NCBI GenBank assembly: GCA_030374765.1 | Contig: JARGXX010000023.1 | Span: 1-64,000, forward strand | Reading direction: 5' to 3' | Source of the DNA: Agarophyton chilense | Taxonomy: Eukaryota; Rhodophyta; Florideophyceae; Gracilariales; Gracilariaceae | Length of the DNA: 64,000 nucleotides | Shown here: piece by piece, positions 21,740-32,639 of the stretch | How the letters are laid out: every line of letters begins with the position of its first letter | Position numbering within the stretch: the stretch's first letter is position 1 | Position numbers and translations under genes: made by a program | The notes under the pieces: generated by a model | What the model was told of the DNA's origin: nothing | Database searches by the model: none | Seen by the model: the letters and a program-made list of their open reading frames with translations, nothing else

Positions 21740-22724
21740 GCTAGCCAAGAGACTTATTGAGAAATACGCAACGCCGAAGAATACCAATGATCCAATAACC
21801 GTTAACAAAGACAGTTCTGTCCTGGTTCTTAACCTATTGGCCGACTATTGCATATTTGGAAAGCCACAAGCACTCTAAAATGATTCTTTTGGAAGAGTTA
21901 TACAAGGATTAAGGATAGTTTCTAGCGAAATCGGCCATGATCAAACCTGGTCTGTTCATGAAGATGGAAGTGCAAAGAGTAATCTCTTAATCGGTAATCC
22001 AGATCTCGATCGTTTGAGAAGAGCACATCGTGTGCACCTATCGCGCTTTGCAGCAGTTACGATTCGTGCGAGGCCTTTAACGCCAGAACATCTCTGTGGC
22101 ATTGCCGAAAAGTTGTGGTACGGAAGTGGTAAACAACCAAGTGCAACTTCTATCGCTCTGCAATGCGTGTTGGTTTTAGGTCTTAAGTTGGGTTTGAGGT
22201 ACGATGAGATACCAAAGCATAAAATTGATAAAGTTTCCGTATGGTCCTTTGAAATAACTATGACTCTCTGTGAGGCCATAATTAATTCAACAGTTCAAAG
22301 AAAGTACACGGTTCGAGAGTGGGACGGGAACAGTTGAATTTGCCGTTCTTTGTTGATGGATTCGTTTGTGGCAGTATTTTCGTGGTTGGTCATCAGAAGA
22401 AACACGAGTGGTTTTCAATTCTGTGAAATCAGGAGCACAAAAGGAGGAGAAGCGTTAAATGTATCAAGGAATTGGACGTGCAAGAGCTTCAGATATGTTT
22501 TTCAGAAGCGTCTTTCGCAAATTGGAGTAGATAGAGGTGATCTTGAGATGTTCACAGGCCATTACTTAAAGTGTGGTATCGTACAATTGTGCAAATTGCT
22601 TGGATTGAAGGATGAGATGGAAATGGAATTGATTCAAATGTGTGGATATAACGCGTATGCAAACTTCTGCGAGGCTTATAATGACTGCGCTTCACAGGAG
22701 CAGCCTCGGTTTGCGGCGGGGTAA
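21740..22724 (+). pseudogene. Tyrosine recombinase remnant (Crypton-like)
   Basis: Coding-like from about 21740 (LAKRLIEKYATPKN) to 22724, with at least two stops or frameshifts (a TGA near 22335 is one). The N-terminal part is helical. LGLKLGLRYDEIPKHKIDKV (near 22190) matches catalytic box I of tyrosine recombinases, including the first Arg. FTGHYLKCGIVQLC (near 22555) fits box II, with H-x-x-R changed to H-x-x-K. NAYANFCEAYNDC (near 22660) would supply the nucleophile Tyr. Eukaryotic enzymes of this kind mobilise Crypton and DIRS elements; no reverse transcriptase is nearby, so Crypton-like is preferred. Inactive now. Confidence 0.6.
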
Positions 22725-22837
22725 AAGTACGTATCACATGCAAAGACATTTGTGAAGGAGGGAAACATAGTTCAAAATGATATTTAATTTAGGGAGTGGT
22801 TGAAAGAAATGGACCTGGTGGAAGAAGAAGTGCAACT

Positions 22838-23669
22838 TTAAAGGAGCATATTGGGTTTTGCGAACCATGAGTTGGGCGCCCTACTGCATTCCACCGCCGT
22901 CGGTGCAATGCCCCGCTTTTGGCTGGCATAATGCTCCATTTCCCGCTCCTTGCTCGACTTTGGCGCCGTTTGTGGCACAACTGGCGTGGGGTGAATCGCA
23001 TGTGACGCGGTTTTAGCGAGGGTGCCCACATTGGAACCAGCAGCCGAAGTATTTGTGTTGTGCGCATTCTGTGATATACTTGGAGTCACAGCCGATGGTG
23101 CTGCTGAGCGCTTTTAGCGTTTGTAGGGTTGGGGTTGGTGGGGACTTGTTCTATAGCAGCTGTGCTGCGGTTGGTAGTGGGGGCACTCGGTAGAGACTGG
23201 GTGCTCGGCTGGGAAGCACCACTGATGCGTTGCGCAGGAAGTCTTTCAAGCACCACGTTTCCCGGCCAATTGCGATCTATGACTGGATTCCTGTTTGCGG
23301 CGTCGTCTGAACCCACCCGGAAGCCGCCGAAGCCGACATAGTCGGACTGCTGCTTGTCATCGTAATCGAGTTGGTCGACATCACCACCATCGAGAAAGAA
23401 ATCGTCGTAGTCGTAATCGTCAGCGAAATTGCGCGTGCGGGCGTGCGGCTGTGCGGCCGGCGACGAAGGCTGGTCGTCGTCGTCCTCGCCGACAGGTGAA
23501 GCGGCAGAAGTTGGAAAGCACAGCCGCAGAGCCTCACGGATGTTACTGGTTGCCGCCCAGGGGATTCAGACGAATTCGCACGCCGCTTTGCATTGGGTTC
23601 TGCGTGCGTGTGGTGGTGGCGGCTAGTGGAAAGTGCGCGCTTTCGCTTCGGCGGCTTTTCGGTTGGCAC
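22838..23669 (-). pseudogene. Acidic low-complexity ORF with N-terminal basic cluster, broken
   Basis: Minus-strand remnant of about 270 codons in three frame segments. It starts at an ATG (23669) with a basic, nuclear-localisation-like cluster (KPPKRKR, then AKRR). A strongly acidic and aromatic stretch follows (EDDDDQ, DDYDYDDFF, VDQLDYDD), then a Ser/Pro/Asn/Thr-rich tail. The frame shifts near 23550 and 23100. It is convergent with the tyrosine recombinase relic and ends about 110 bp from it. No family recognised. The composition recalls transcription-factor-like or transposon accessory proteins, which is inference. Confidence 0.35.
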
Positions 23670-24178
23670 AGCGCGACGCCGTGGCCGTACGAAGCATGAA
23701 ATCCCACCAAAAAGAACGCGTACATATCTTCCATTGCCCTATATGGAGATTCAATTTTTTGTCATGATCGCAGACAGCGACAAAAACCTCACATAATTTC
23801 ATATCCCATCTGCATCGACATTGACAGTGCCTTTTACATTGATACCCTTCTGCCCAAAATCAATTGTGTTTGCTAATGGATTATTTTACTGCGGTGGTTC
23901 TGATATCATTAACACTGGATTATCTCATGTGGACAGTTGTATCCAAAGGTACGACGTTAGCTTTCAGACCTTTCAGACGCTTGCGTCTTAAATTTCAAGC
24001 GTTTATGCTATGGCAGTTTTTTCAGCAGGAGCTATAGCTGCTGGAGGACATTCTCTGTTGAAGTCTAATGACGAAGAGCTCGCAGAGAGAGCTGATGCGT
24101 GCCTCTGTCCTCCGGTCAGGTCGTTTTCAGTTTTCATATAGTAGTCGCATTCTTGGAATTGTGGACTTTGGAAGTTGT
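23670..24178. other. Stretch with no recognised gene
   Basis: A short coding-like plus-strand piece near 24000-24120 (MAVFSAGAIAAGGHSLLK) has no identifiable partner. Nothing else recognised. Confidence 0.35.
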
Positions 24179-25035
24179 TCAGGGATGTGTTTCATTGACG
24201 ATTGGTGGTGAAACATTTTTCCGTTGAAAAACATGTCGACTTCTCGATCCGAATTGTATGGTTCGCTTACTACGCGAGGTTGCTTCATCCGAGAGTCCAA
24301 TTATTCGAGCCGCTCTTCGAATTAAGTGCTTATCACCGACATCATCTGGTGTTGAGAGATCACATACATGTTCCGTCAACGGAAATTTTGTGATAAAGTC
24401 GACCAAGTCCTCATCAAGGAATGGATGGCGTGCTTCTCTTCCATGGTCTCCAATAAGTCTATCGTTTCGTCCAAGGTTTCGAAACCATAACCTACTTAAA
24501 TCGGCATCCATTTCACGAATAATACCGTCAGTCCTTCGCTTTGGAAAATTGTACGATGCCTACGTTTATAACCACCCATCAGTTCGTCAGCGCCAAGGAT
24601 GCTGAATAATACTCTTGCTGGAGATTGCGTTATCTCACGCGGTCTTTCGAAGCCATGAAAAATTTTGTACCCTATTCCATGGGAAGCAAGCCAGATAGCG
24701 GTACCGATGTAGGCATCCAAAAGCTGATTATAGGGATGTAAAAGGTGTCGCACACGACTAGCGAGAATTTCATCGGCCTGTTTAGCAAGTACATCGATGC
24801 ACAGCATCTCGAATGATCTCCTCTTCGAGCATAAGCTATAAGCTGAACCTGTTGCGCAAGCATCCGTGGCGCTTGGGGTGGTCGCTTTTCCTCCGCACCG
24901 CATCCACCGAAGCAGGGCGAGCTTATCGTAAGTCACTTGCGCTCGTTTCTTGAGGCAGCAGTTGTCAGAACACCATCGGAAACGCAGCAACCAGCGTTTC
25001 TTTGGACATGCATTTGAAGGACGGTGGTTCCACAC
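24179..25035 (-). pseudogene. ASNSD1: Asparagine synthetase domain-containing protein 1, 3' remnant
   Basis: The C-terminal half of an ASNSD1-like protein. Upper frame: VRHLLHPYNQLLDAYIGTAI and ILGADELMGGYKRRHR (near 24700-24560). Lower frame: LSRLWFRNLGRNDRLIGDHG, ARHPFLDEDLVDFITKFP, and the family's C-terminal KRTIQFGSR (near 24240). The two frames overlap at 24496-24511 and are joined only if one single-base frameshift is allowed. ASNSD1 keeps the asparagine-synthetase fold; its activity is not well established. The first half (ATP-pyrophosphatase P-loop) is not visible. It could be a pseudogene or a gene with a sequencing error at the shift. Confidence 0.7.
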
Positions 25036-25264
25036 GGCTCGAGTTGCAGAAGCTCGAGGCAGAAATTTCTGGCACTGAGGCTTTTACTTCTCAGACGAGA
25101 AGCAGTTTCTCACCGAGGGCTTGACAATTTTATTTGCTTGACTGTAGGGAGTCCCTTTCCAGGGCTGCTTAGGACCTTATGAAAGATAAAAGATGCGAAA
25201 ACAAATACATGAGAAGTTGTAAGTCTATACGTATCCCAGAAATTCCCACGACCAGTCCTATTGC
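25036..25264. other. Short intergenic stretch
   Basis: No feature recognised. Confidence 0.4.
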
Positions 25265-25477
25265 GTGCTATGTTCTTGCAATTCCTTTTTTTTCCTTCTC
25301 TCCGTGTTTGTAGATATATCTGACATTTTGGTTTGGGCGGATCCGCAAAATACTAGAAAGGCCATTCCAAAAGAGACTATTACAGCATACAGTCAAAAGT
25401 TTCGTTTCAAATCTGAGGAAAGCTACCGCTACCCCATTATTATTCTCGCAACAGAGAAGGCAGGCCTTTATTCGGCA
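25265..25477 (+). pseudogene. Unknown host ORF, 5' part, split by gypsy element I
   Basis: Open frame ending at the left LTR of element I (DISDILVWADPQ, ETITAYSQKFRF, IILATEKAGLYSA). If the element and one copy of its 4-bp duplication are removed, the frame continues without a stop into the sequence after 30828. So the element lies inside a coding exon. Nothing upstream fixes the start. No domain recognised. Confidence 0.55.
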
Positions 25478-25719
25478 TGTTGCGTAGTACACTGTTGATC
25501 TCTTCAAATTGATCATGGAGCAGGCGGAAACTCTGCCTCCGAATTGTTCACGGGGATATTTCTTGCTTGGCTTCTAATTAGACATCTCAAACCCTAATAT
25601 GTAGAAGGATTATCCTGTTATATCAAGACCTAAAAAAGGCAAAGCCTGGCAAAGAAGCCAGAGCTATTGTGCCCACTTTTCGAATTGCGGAGCGAGACAT
25701 AGGACTGCGAGTTGCAACA
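25478..25719 (+). repeat. 5' LTR of gypsy I
   Basis: 242 bp, TGTTGCGTAG...GTTGCAACA. The TATA-like box seen in the 3' LTR (TTATATAAAG) reads TTATATCAAG here, which may have weakened the promoter. The sequence after it (GTAATTACTGCG) does not match the usual TGG-starting tRNA primer site. Confidence 0.95.
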
Positions 25720-25767
25720 GTAATTACTGCGCGCAAGAAACCGCAGAAGTATCGTCTCCCGGCAATC

Positions 25768-27516
25768 ATGGTGGATCCTTCTACGAGCAACAGCACGACT
25801 GTTCGTCAGACTATCATATCAAACCTTGAAGCGCCTAGGTTACAAGGTGTTGCAACCAAACACTTTACGTACTTCCTCAAGCTCCGAGAGCTTTATGAAA
25901 AGCAAATCTCCGAAAAGAATCGCGAGCTAGGACTCACTATCACCCCTACCTCATTCAAGGCATCAATTGACGATTCGCTTTTGAAGATATTCATCACCGC
26001 AGAATGGATTTCTGCTACGGCGGTTAGCGAGATCACAGAAGACGAACTGACAAAGTGCATCAAGGAGCGGGCAAGCTTCAAACCCGAGGGCAATGACCTA
26101 TTTCGAATTGAAAACATCATTCGTAATGTCAAGATGGATATGTCTCTGAAAGAAGCCGAAGGACGTGTCTGGACGCTCCAGTATCCCTACGTCACAGTCC
26201 TCGAAGCTGCTGGAATGCAGGACCTTCCCGAGCAGAAGCCACATATCGCCATCAAGCACATCCTGAAACGTGTAAAGCCACCTCGTCTTCGCACACGCAT
26301 GAAGAACATTGTCGAATGGCGCAAAGACGAAGGCTTTGAGAAGAAGGATTTTGGTGCTTTCATGCGAGAGTTAGCCAAACAGGCTAAGAAGCTGGAGGAG
26401 GAACTGGAGACAGAACCATCACAAGTAAGTGATACTGACAACTCTGAAACGGACTCCGGTGCTACCAAACGTCATGGCGGAAAGTCGGGTCAGAAGAACA
26501 AGCAGCTTGTTGGGAAGAAGCGAAGTCGGCAGGAGGAGGAGAAAACAGCCAGCTCCAAAGACAGTCCGGCGTCGAAAAAGGCCAAAGCAGATCTTCCCCC
26601 TTGTCTCAACCCGAAGTGTGACGGCCACCATTTCATCTCGAAGTGCCCTAATTCATCCGAAGACGTAAAGGACACACTTCGAAAGGAATACCGAGAGCGA
26701 AAGAAGGCTGGACGCCGGAATCGCGCGGATATTCCAGCATCGAAGCCGACAAACGGTGGGGTGAGGAAAGGTTCACTGCACCGCTTTGGAGCGGAAATAA
26801 TCGACTCACACTCCTCACTTTTCAGTGCCTATTTTTGCCAGGGCGCTGTCGAGACAGTAGTGCTGTGCGATCAAGGTGCTGACACAAATATCATCCCTAT
26901 GGCGGTATTTCAGAAGATCAGGAAGGCTGACCCGAATTGCCCCATACAAGCACTCAACCCGCCGCATATTTACACTGGAATTGCAGCGTTAGCCTCACTG
27001 AAAGCAGCGCCGCAGCCCAAACCCAATATCCTTCTTTGTAAGAAGCAGGTTGAGCTGGACGTGCACCTGCGCATCAGACACGGTACCCCACTGGTATTGC
27101 GCTCCGTCACGTGGAAGATCGCTGACGCAGATCTGGATTGCGTAATCATCGGACGCAAGGTTTTACAAGCTCTAGGCTGCGACAACAAGGCAATCCTGGC
27201 TGCAGCGTGTGATCAACACAATGGAATCATAAACATTCCGGAGGCTCTCGATAGAGATTCCAATATGCGCCACGCTCAAGGGAGTAACACGATCGCGTCT
27301 TTGTTGCAGTCGGGAACTTTCCATAGCAGCGCGACGGAAGGAGATGACGGACTGGAGGACACTAACGTGTACATCGATCTGGGTGACGACGATCAGTCGG
27401 TGATTGATGAAGGAGTTTCAAACCTGGTAGCTAACGCAAAGGACAACGGCATGTCCGAGAAGGGAATTGTCAAGTTAGCGAACCTAGTAGAAAAATACAA
27501 ACAGGTTTTCGACTAA
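25768..27516 (+). pseudogene. Gypsy I gag and protease
   Basis: Starts at the first ATG after the LTR. The N-terminal gag-like half is helical and charged. A Lys/Glu-rich linker follows. Near residue 277 is a single zinc-binding motif (CLNPKCDGHHFISKC, atypical spacing). An aspartic protease follows near residue 367 (LCDQGADTNIIP, with D-Q-G-A in place of D-S/T-G-A) and its second half (DCVIIGRKVLQALGC). The frame stops at TAA 27514-27516. A one-base deletion just before it (TTTTCGACTAAG) would explain the stop, because the next frame reads RLRMGKSDPACVPPMRIKLDP into RT. Confidence 0.85.
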
Positions 27517-28676
27517 GGATGGGGAAATCCGACCCAGCCTGTGTGCCGCCCATGCGCATCAAACTTGATCCATAGAAGCGGCCGGTGAAAGCCAAAGCGA
27601 GACGCTACCCAACACCTCAGCGCGCTTTCCTCAAAGCATATGTTGCAAAGCTGGTGGAACTCGGCATATGGATACCCAATCCACACGCCAGTTGGCAGGC
27701 AGCGCCACTCTTAGTACCAAAGATTGGCTCAAAGGCCAAGTTCAGGTGTGCCATTGACTTGCGCCCGGTGAATGCGGCGACGATCAAGCAAGCTTGGCCT
27801 ATGCCCCACTTGGATTCGGAGGTTCAAGACTTTGCTGGCAGTACTTGTTTCGCCGTCATCGACTTTGTTCACGGCTATTTGCAGCTTCCACTACACCCCG
27901 AATCCTACACAGCCTGCGGCATCGTTTGTCCCGATGGCACGTACTCATCAACAAGAGTTATCCCAGGGCTCACGAACGCTGCCGCACACTTTCAATCGTC
28001 GATCGAACCCCTGTTCAAGGAGTTACGGCCTAATCTGAAGGCGTGGATTGATGATTTCAATCTCCATGCCCAAGATGAAGAAACATTACTACAAGTCTTG
28101 CAGCGTTTCTTGCAGATATGTATGGAAAACAATCTCTTGGTCTCAGCCAAGAAGAGCACGTTATTTGCCAAACAAATTCGATGGTGTGGAAGGATTGTCG
28201 ATGGCAACGGTTTCACAATGGATCCCGCCAAAATAGAAGGTCTTAAAGACATGCAACCTCCCATTACCGCCGACGAGCTCTGTGAATTTATCCACTGCTG
28301 CCGCTGGATGGCCTCAGCTATCCCAGACTTTGAGCGAACAGTAATGCCACTCACCCGAACCCTCGAGTTGGCCTACAAGAAGGCCGGAAAGCGAAAGAAG
28401 AGGGCAATCCGAAGCATTCCGTTACACACGCTGTCTTGGGGCCGTGAGGAAAAGGAAGCATTCGAAACATTGCAAAACAACCTGCGCAACGCTGTCCGCC
28501 TCTCGTATCCTAGGAAGGGCAAAATAATATGCGTTTACACTGACGCATCAAACAACCACTGGGCCGGAGTAGTGACGCAAACTGATCCAGACGAGTTGAA
28601 GAAAGCAACACGAGAGCAGCAGCACGAACCACTCGCTTTTGTTGGAGGATCCTTTAAAGGTTCGCAGGTGAACTAA
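27517..28676 (+). pseudogene. Gypsy I reverse transcriptase and start of RNase H
   Basis: RT begins around KARRYPTPQRAFLKAYVAKL. A TAG at about 27573 interrupts the frame just upstream, most simply a CAG-to-TAG change. RT motifs: KFRCAIDLRPVNAATIKQAW, FAVIDFVHGYLQLPL, GLTNAAAHFQSSIE, and the catalytic motif AWIDDFNLHA (28041-28070). That is W-I-D-D in place of the usual Y/F-x-D-D; relic H has a comparable position. RNase H starts at YTDASNNHWAGV (near 28540). The frame ends at a TAA within RNase H; codons continue in the same frame beyond it. Confidence 0.85.
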
Positions 28677-28679
28677 AGC

Positions 28680-30548
28680 ACGTACGAACAAGAAGGCTAT
28701 GCGATCGTGAAAACGTTCGAAAAACTAGACTATCTCTTCCTGGATGAGCATCCCGTACACGTCTTCACTGACCACAAGACCCTGCTATTCGTCTTCGCAC
28801 CGCTGGCGCTGGAACCCACGCTCGGCCGGCATGTTGTTGCCAAAGTACAGACTTGGGCAGTGTTTCTCTCGCGTTTTCAATACATCATCGAACACGTCTC
28901 TGGGAACGATAACATATTTTCCGATATGTTGACACGATGGGCGCGAGGCTACCGCATGAACGAGCAAATGACACGCCAGATATGCACGTTCATGCAAGCA
29001 GCTGAACAGGTCGCACCACCAGTGAACGAAATTGAATGGCCAGAAATGGATGACTTTCGGCGGGCTCAGTCAGCTAATGAGACTCCCTCACATCTGGAAA
29101 TGGGAGACGATGGATTGCTACAAGATCACGGACGGATCTGGCTACCTTCTGAAGCCGTTGAACTGAAACTCAAGGTTTTGGTGCTATCCCATGCCGGCGC
29201 AATCGGCCATAGAGGCCAGGATGCTACAGAAAGCATTCTGAAGGAGAAGTTTACTTGGAAGGGACTCTCTGCGGATGTGTCTAGCTTTGTGAATGGATGT
29301 CTACACTGTCTAGTCACCAGAACAGGCGACAAGATCCCCAGACCACTCGGATCTACCCTGCACGCGCGAAAAGCAAACGAAGTTGTACACTTCGACTACC
29401 TGTACATGGGCGAAAGCAGCAGTGACTTGAAGTATGTCCTTCTCATCCGAGACGATCTCAGTTCCTTCGTGTGGCTATGGCCAACGCCGAGAGCAAGTAG
29501 TGAAGCAGCCGCGGACGCCATAGCGACCTGGATCGCAACCTTTGGGGTCATGGAATGGTTTGTGTCCGACCAGGGGCCTCAATTCAAAAACGAGCTCTTT
29601 CGACTTCTGGCCTCGGAACTCAAGATCAGTCATCATTTTACGACCGCATACTCTCCTTGGGCGAATGGTACGGTCGAACGTGTTTGCAGAGAGGTGCTCA
29701 GGGCATGCAAAGCCCTTCTACACGAGTTCAAGCTCAAGCCAAAAGACTGGCCGTCGGTAACAGAGTGCGTCCAGAGCGTCTTGAACCAAGCCCCTCTGAA
29801 ACGCCTTGGAAGTCGCACAGGTGAGCCTGGAGTCTACCGCACACCGTTGGAGGTATTCACAGGCCATAAGCCTACACGTCCGCTTCTGCAAGCCTTTCCG
29901 ATCGAGAAGTACTTATCCTTGCCCCGACTGTCTGAAGTAAGAGCCCGTCAGCTCATTGAAATCGAACACACCCAGCAAGCCATGGAAGAGCTACATCGTG
30001 ATGTCAACACGCATGTATCGGTTAGGCGCAAACGCGCGATCGAACGTCATAACGCTCGAACTAATGTCACAAAAGCTACATTCGCAGTAGGCGACTTTGT
30101 TCTCGTTCGTAAGGCAACAAAGCACGGATACAAGCTACAGTTTAACTGGAGAGGTCCAAGAGAGATCGTTGGGACAAGGTCAAATTGGGTGTTCGAAGTC
30201 ACGGACTTGATCAGACAAAAGACAGAAGTCGTGCATGCCCGTCGCTTACTACAGTATTGTACAGAAATGGCGGACAAAGAGGTAGAAACCCAGTTGCTTT
30301 CTTTTGCAGAGCACTCTGAAACCACGTATCAGAACGCCAAAGATCTCAAAGATATCCGACAGGAGGACGGTGTATTACAAATTCTAATGGAGTGGGAGGG
30401 TCTCCCAGACGTCATCGACCAAACGTGGGAACCGCTGAGCGTGATCTACGAAGACCTTCCAGGACTGCTAGAGGGTTTTCTGTATACTGCAGGGAAGAGA
30501 AAGTTGAAGCTCGAAGCTCAGCAACAGTGTTCCTTTTCAAAGGAATGA
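28680..30548 (+). pseudogene. Gypsy I RNase H end, integrase and chromodomain
   Basis: In frame with the preceding RT part after a single TAA. RNase H end: VFTDHKTLLFVFAP and NDNIFSDMLTRW. Integrase zinc-binding domain: LSHAGAIGHRGQD...CLHCL (near 29185-29310). Catalytic core: HFDYLYMG (first Asp near 29390), SDQGPQFKNELF (near 29565), WANGTVERVCRE (Glu near 29680). A GPY/F-like region (FNWRGPREIVGTRSNWVFEV) follows, then a chromodomain (LMEWEGLPDVIDQTWEPLSV, near 30385-30440). All catalytic residues are present; only the upstream breaks prevent expression as a polyprotein. Confidence 0.88.
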
Positions 30549-30582
30549 AGGTACGTTCACTTGTGCAACCTTCATGGGGCCG

Positions 30583-30824
30583 TGTTGCGTCGTACACTGT
30601 TGATCCCTTCAAATTGATCATGGAGCAGGCGGAAACCCTGCCTCCGAATTGTTCACGGGGATATATCTGGCTTGGCTTCTAATTAGACATCTCGAACCCT
30701 AATAAGTAGAAGGATTATCCTGTTATATAAAGAGCTAAAAAAGGCAAAGCCTGGCAAAGAAGCCAGAGCTATTGTGCCCACTTTTCGAGTCGCGGAGCGA
30801 GACATAGGACTGCGAGTTGCAACA
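30583..30824 (+). repeat. 3' LTR of gypsy I
   Basis: 242 bp, TGTTGCGTCG...GTTGCAACA, with TATA-like TTATATAAAG near 30722. The upstream polypurine tract is weak (ATGGGGCCG directly before; AAAGGAATGAAGG about 30 bp further up). Confidence 0.95.
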
Positions 30825-30828
30825 GGCA

Positions 30829-31236
30829 CAAGAACCATGTGGAATGCCAAAGCAAAGGAACACAGGCGACCATGTTCTCTTTCTCGAGTCATGGAGAGAA
30901 GCCGTCACTGGGGAGGCGGAAGTGGTCACTGTCGTTGGGGATTCTACTCCCAGTATGAAGGGCTCTTTGGAAGCTGTGCTAGAAGGCTCCGACCATCATT
31001 GGGAATCTGCGCCGATTCTTATCATATTGTACGCCTCACATGATTCAGATATAACTGAAAACTTGTCTTCTATTCTCCATTTATGCGACGCGAACGACAT
31101 CAACCTACGTGTCGACGGTCGACGGACCAGGACTTGCATTTCTTGCCCAGGCCACTCGACCATCAGATCCGAACGATTGTATGGAGAATGCCGACCTTCT
31201 GCTCACGAATCCAGGCACTTGATTTGGGTTCGATGA
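30829..31236 (+). pseudogene. Unknown host ORF, 3' part, beyond gypsy element I
   Basis: Continues the frame cut at 25477: QEPCGMPKQRNTGDHVLFLE, VVTVVGDSTPSMKGSLEAVL, APILIILYASHDSDITE, to a TGA at 31234-31236. The balanced hydrophobic pattern suggests a globular protein. After about 31130 the reading becomes Ser/Arg/Cys-rich, so the true frame may have shifted there. No family recognised. Confidence 0.45.
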
Positions 31237-32351
31237 CTGCGCTTTCATCAGTATTTACTCCCAGCCCCCCCTCCCCGTTATTTTGCAACTGCGCTTATGT
31301 ACGTGTTCTACAGATCACAACAATTACAACCAAGATACATTGCGAAGATCAGAGGCAAGAAAACGCAGTCGCCTGTGTCAGTAAACTGTGGACCTTAATC
31401 TCTCAAATCGGCGTGCCAAGAATTAGACAGAAAGTTGATGAAGTAACTCATATATCAGAACCCGTATTTACCAAATGCGCAACTTGCGCAGTCTGACTAC
31501 GTCCTATGAAGTTGTGGGATGCGTATTACACTTCTCATACCAACTTTCAACAAGGGAGCGAGGTTTTTCAAAGATTGAAGAAGCGGAAATCTTTTCAGCT
31601 ATGAACAGAAGCTTGTACGAATTGGCTTCCAATGTAACAAAAGAAGTTCAATTTTTGGTCATTGTGGAGAGCACCAGAGTTTTGCAGTTTTCTCCACTGC
31701 GCTTGCTAAACGCTGAAACATTCTGGGTGCCCAACGATGATCAGATTAGGAGGTTTAGTGTTGCTCTATGACAAAAAGCTGAGTTTTACCATTTCTGCTG
31801 CACCGGTGCTTTGATTTTTATGGAGAGAGTTTCGCAATGTTCGGATATTGAACTTCTGGAAGATAGCGAAGTATCAGAAGATGTCTTGCATTGGTATGCT
31901 TAGTTTCTTATTGTTTCTCGTGAATGGCAAGACCCGCGGATTAATTCCTCTTCTGGACGGCATATTGTGACTACTTTAACGAAGATGTTGGTTTCCGAAC
32001 TATGCCACTCGTTTTCGACACTTCTGATTAACAGTACTTCACCCCAACAGCTGTTCGAAAGCTGCTCATCCGACATCCGTGATGCCTCAAAAGCTATCTC
32101 ATCCAAGAATATTGGGCGACGGAGAATTTCAAACACATTTAACAAATTTTTGCGGGGTATTTCTGGGACGAAGAATAACTCGTAGGATCAGACCATTGTT
32201 GATTTACCTTTCTCTTTCTATATTCATTATGAAGATGTTACGTTCAACGCTTCATTTGTTTCAGTTGAACCGAGAGCCAAATACCCCATCAACAGTGCTT
32301 CCAGACACGCATGTGGTGCGGCAGAGATGATAGTCGCCGTTCTCCAATTGG
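31237..32351. other. Coding-like but unassigned sequence
   Basis: Plus-strand open segments (VACVSKLWTLISQIGVPRIR near 31375; LLNAETFWVPNDDQIRRF near 31710; VTTLTKMLVSELCHSFSTLL near 31970) occur in different frames over about 900 bp. They may be the decayed continuation of the split ORF. No family is recognised. A short C-rich run lies near 31265-31278. Confidence 0.3.
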
Positions 32352-32569
32352 TGTTGTATGAGTGAATAAACAGTGAACAACAAAGAGTTGTCTCAGAAGT
32401 GAGAGCAGAAACGCTCTCACTGCGAGACCTTTATATACAGCAAGCATAATGTAAACGGTAGGATAAGAGCGGTCGTGAAACTATTGAGAATATGACCATA
32501 CAAAATAACATAGCGCAACGGTTGTAAACGTCCGTGATGCATTATGAGTGTCCTTGACGGACTCTGACA
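32352..32569 (-). repeat. Probable 3' LTR of copia fragment C
   Basis: On the minus strand a G-rich polypurine tract (AAGGTCGAGGGGGGG) is followed by TGTCAGAGTCCG at 32569. A TATA box (TGTATATAAAGG) lies near 32435. The sequence ends plausibly at ACAACA (32352). The inner end is well supported; the outer end is a guess. Confidence 0.5.
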
Positions 32570-32639
32570 CCCCCCCTCGACCTTAAAAGGGAGTAACACA
32601 TAATGCATCACGATGATCGGCAAACAAGCTTCCACTTAA

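Larger units (their letters stand above)
25478..30824 (+). mobile_element. Complete Ty3/gypsy element I
   Basis: 5347 bp with 242-bp LTRs at both ends (TGTTGC...GCAACA) and a 4-bp target duplication GGCA (25474-25477 and 30825-30828). Gene order is gag, protease, RT, RNase H, integrase, chromodomain. By hand count the LTRs differ at 11 of 242 positions (about 4.5 percent), so the insertion is not recent. The original single polyprotein frame is now broken by one 1-nt frameshift and two stops, making the element non-autonomous. Confidence 0.95.
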
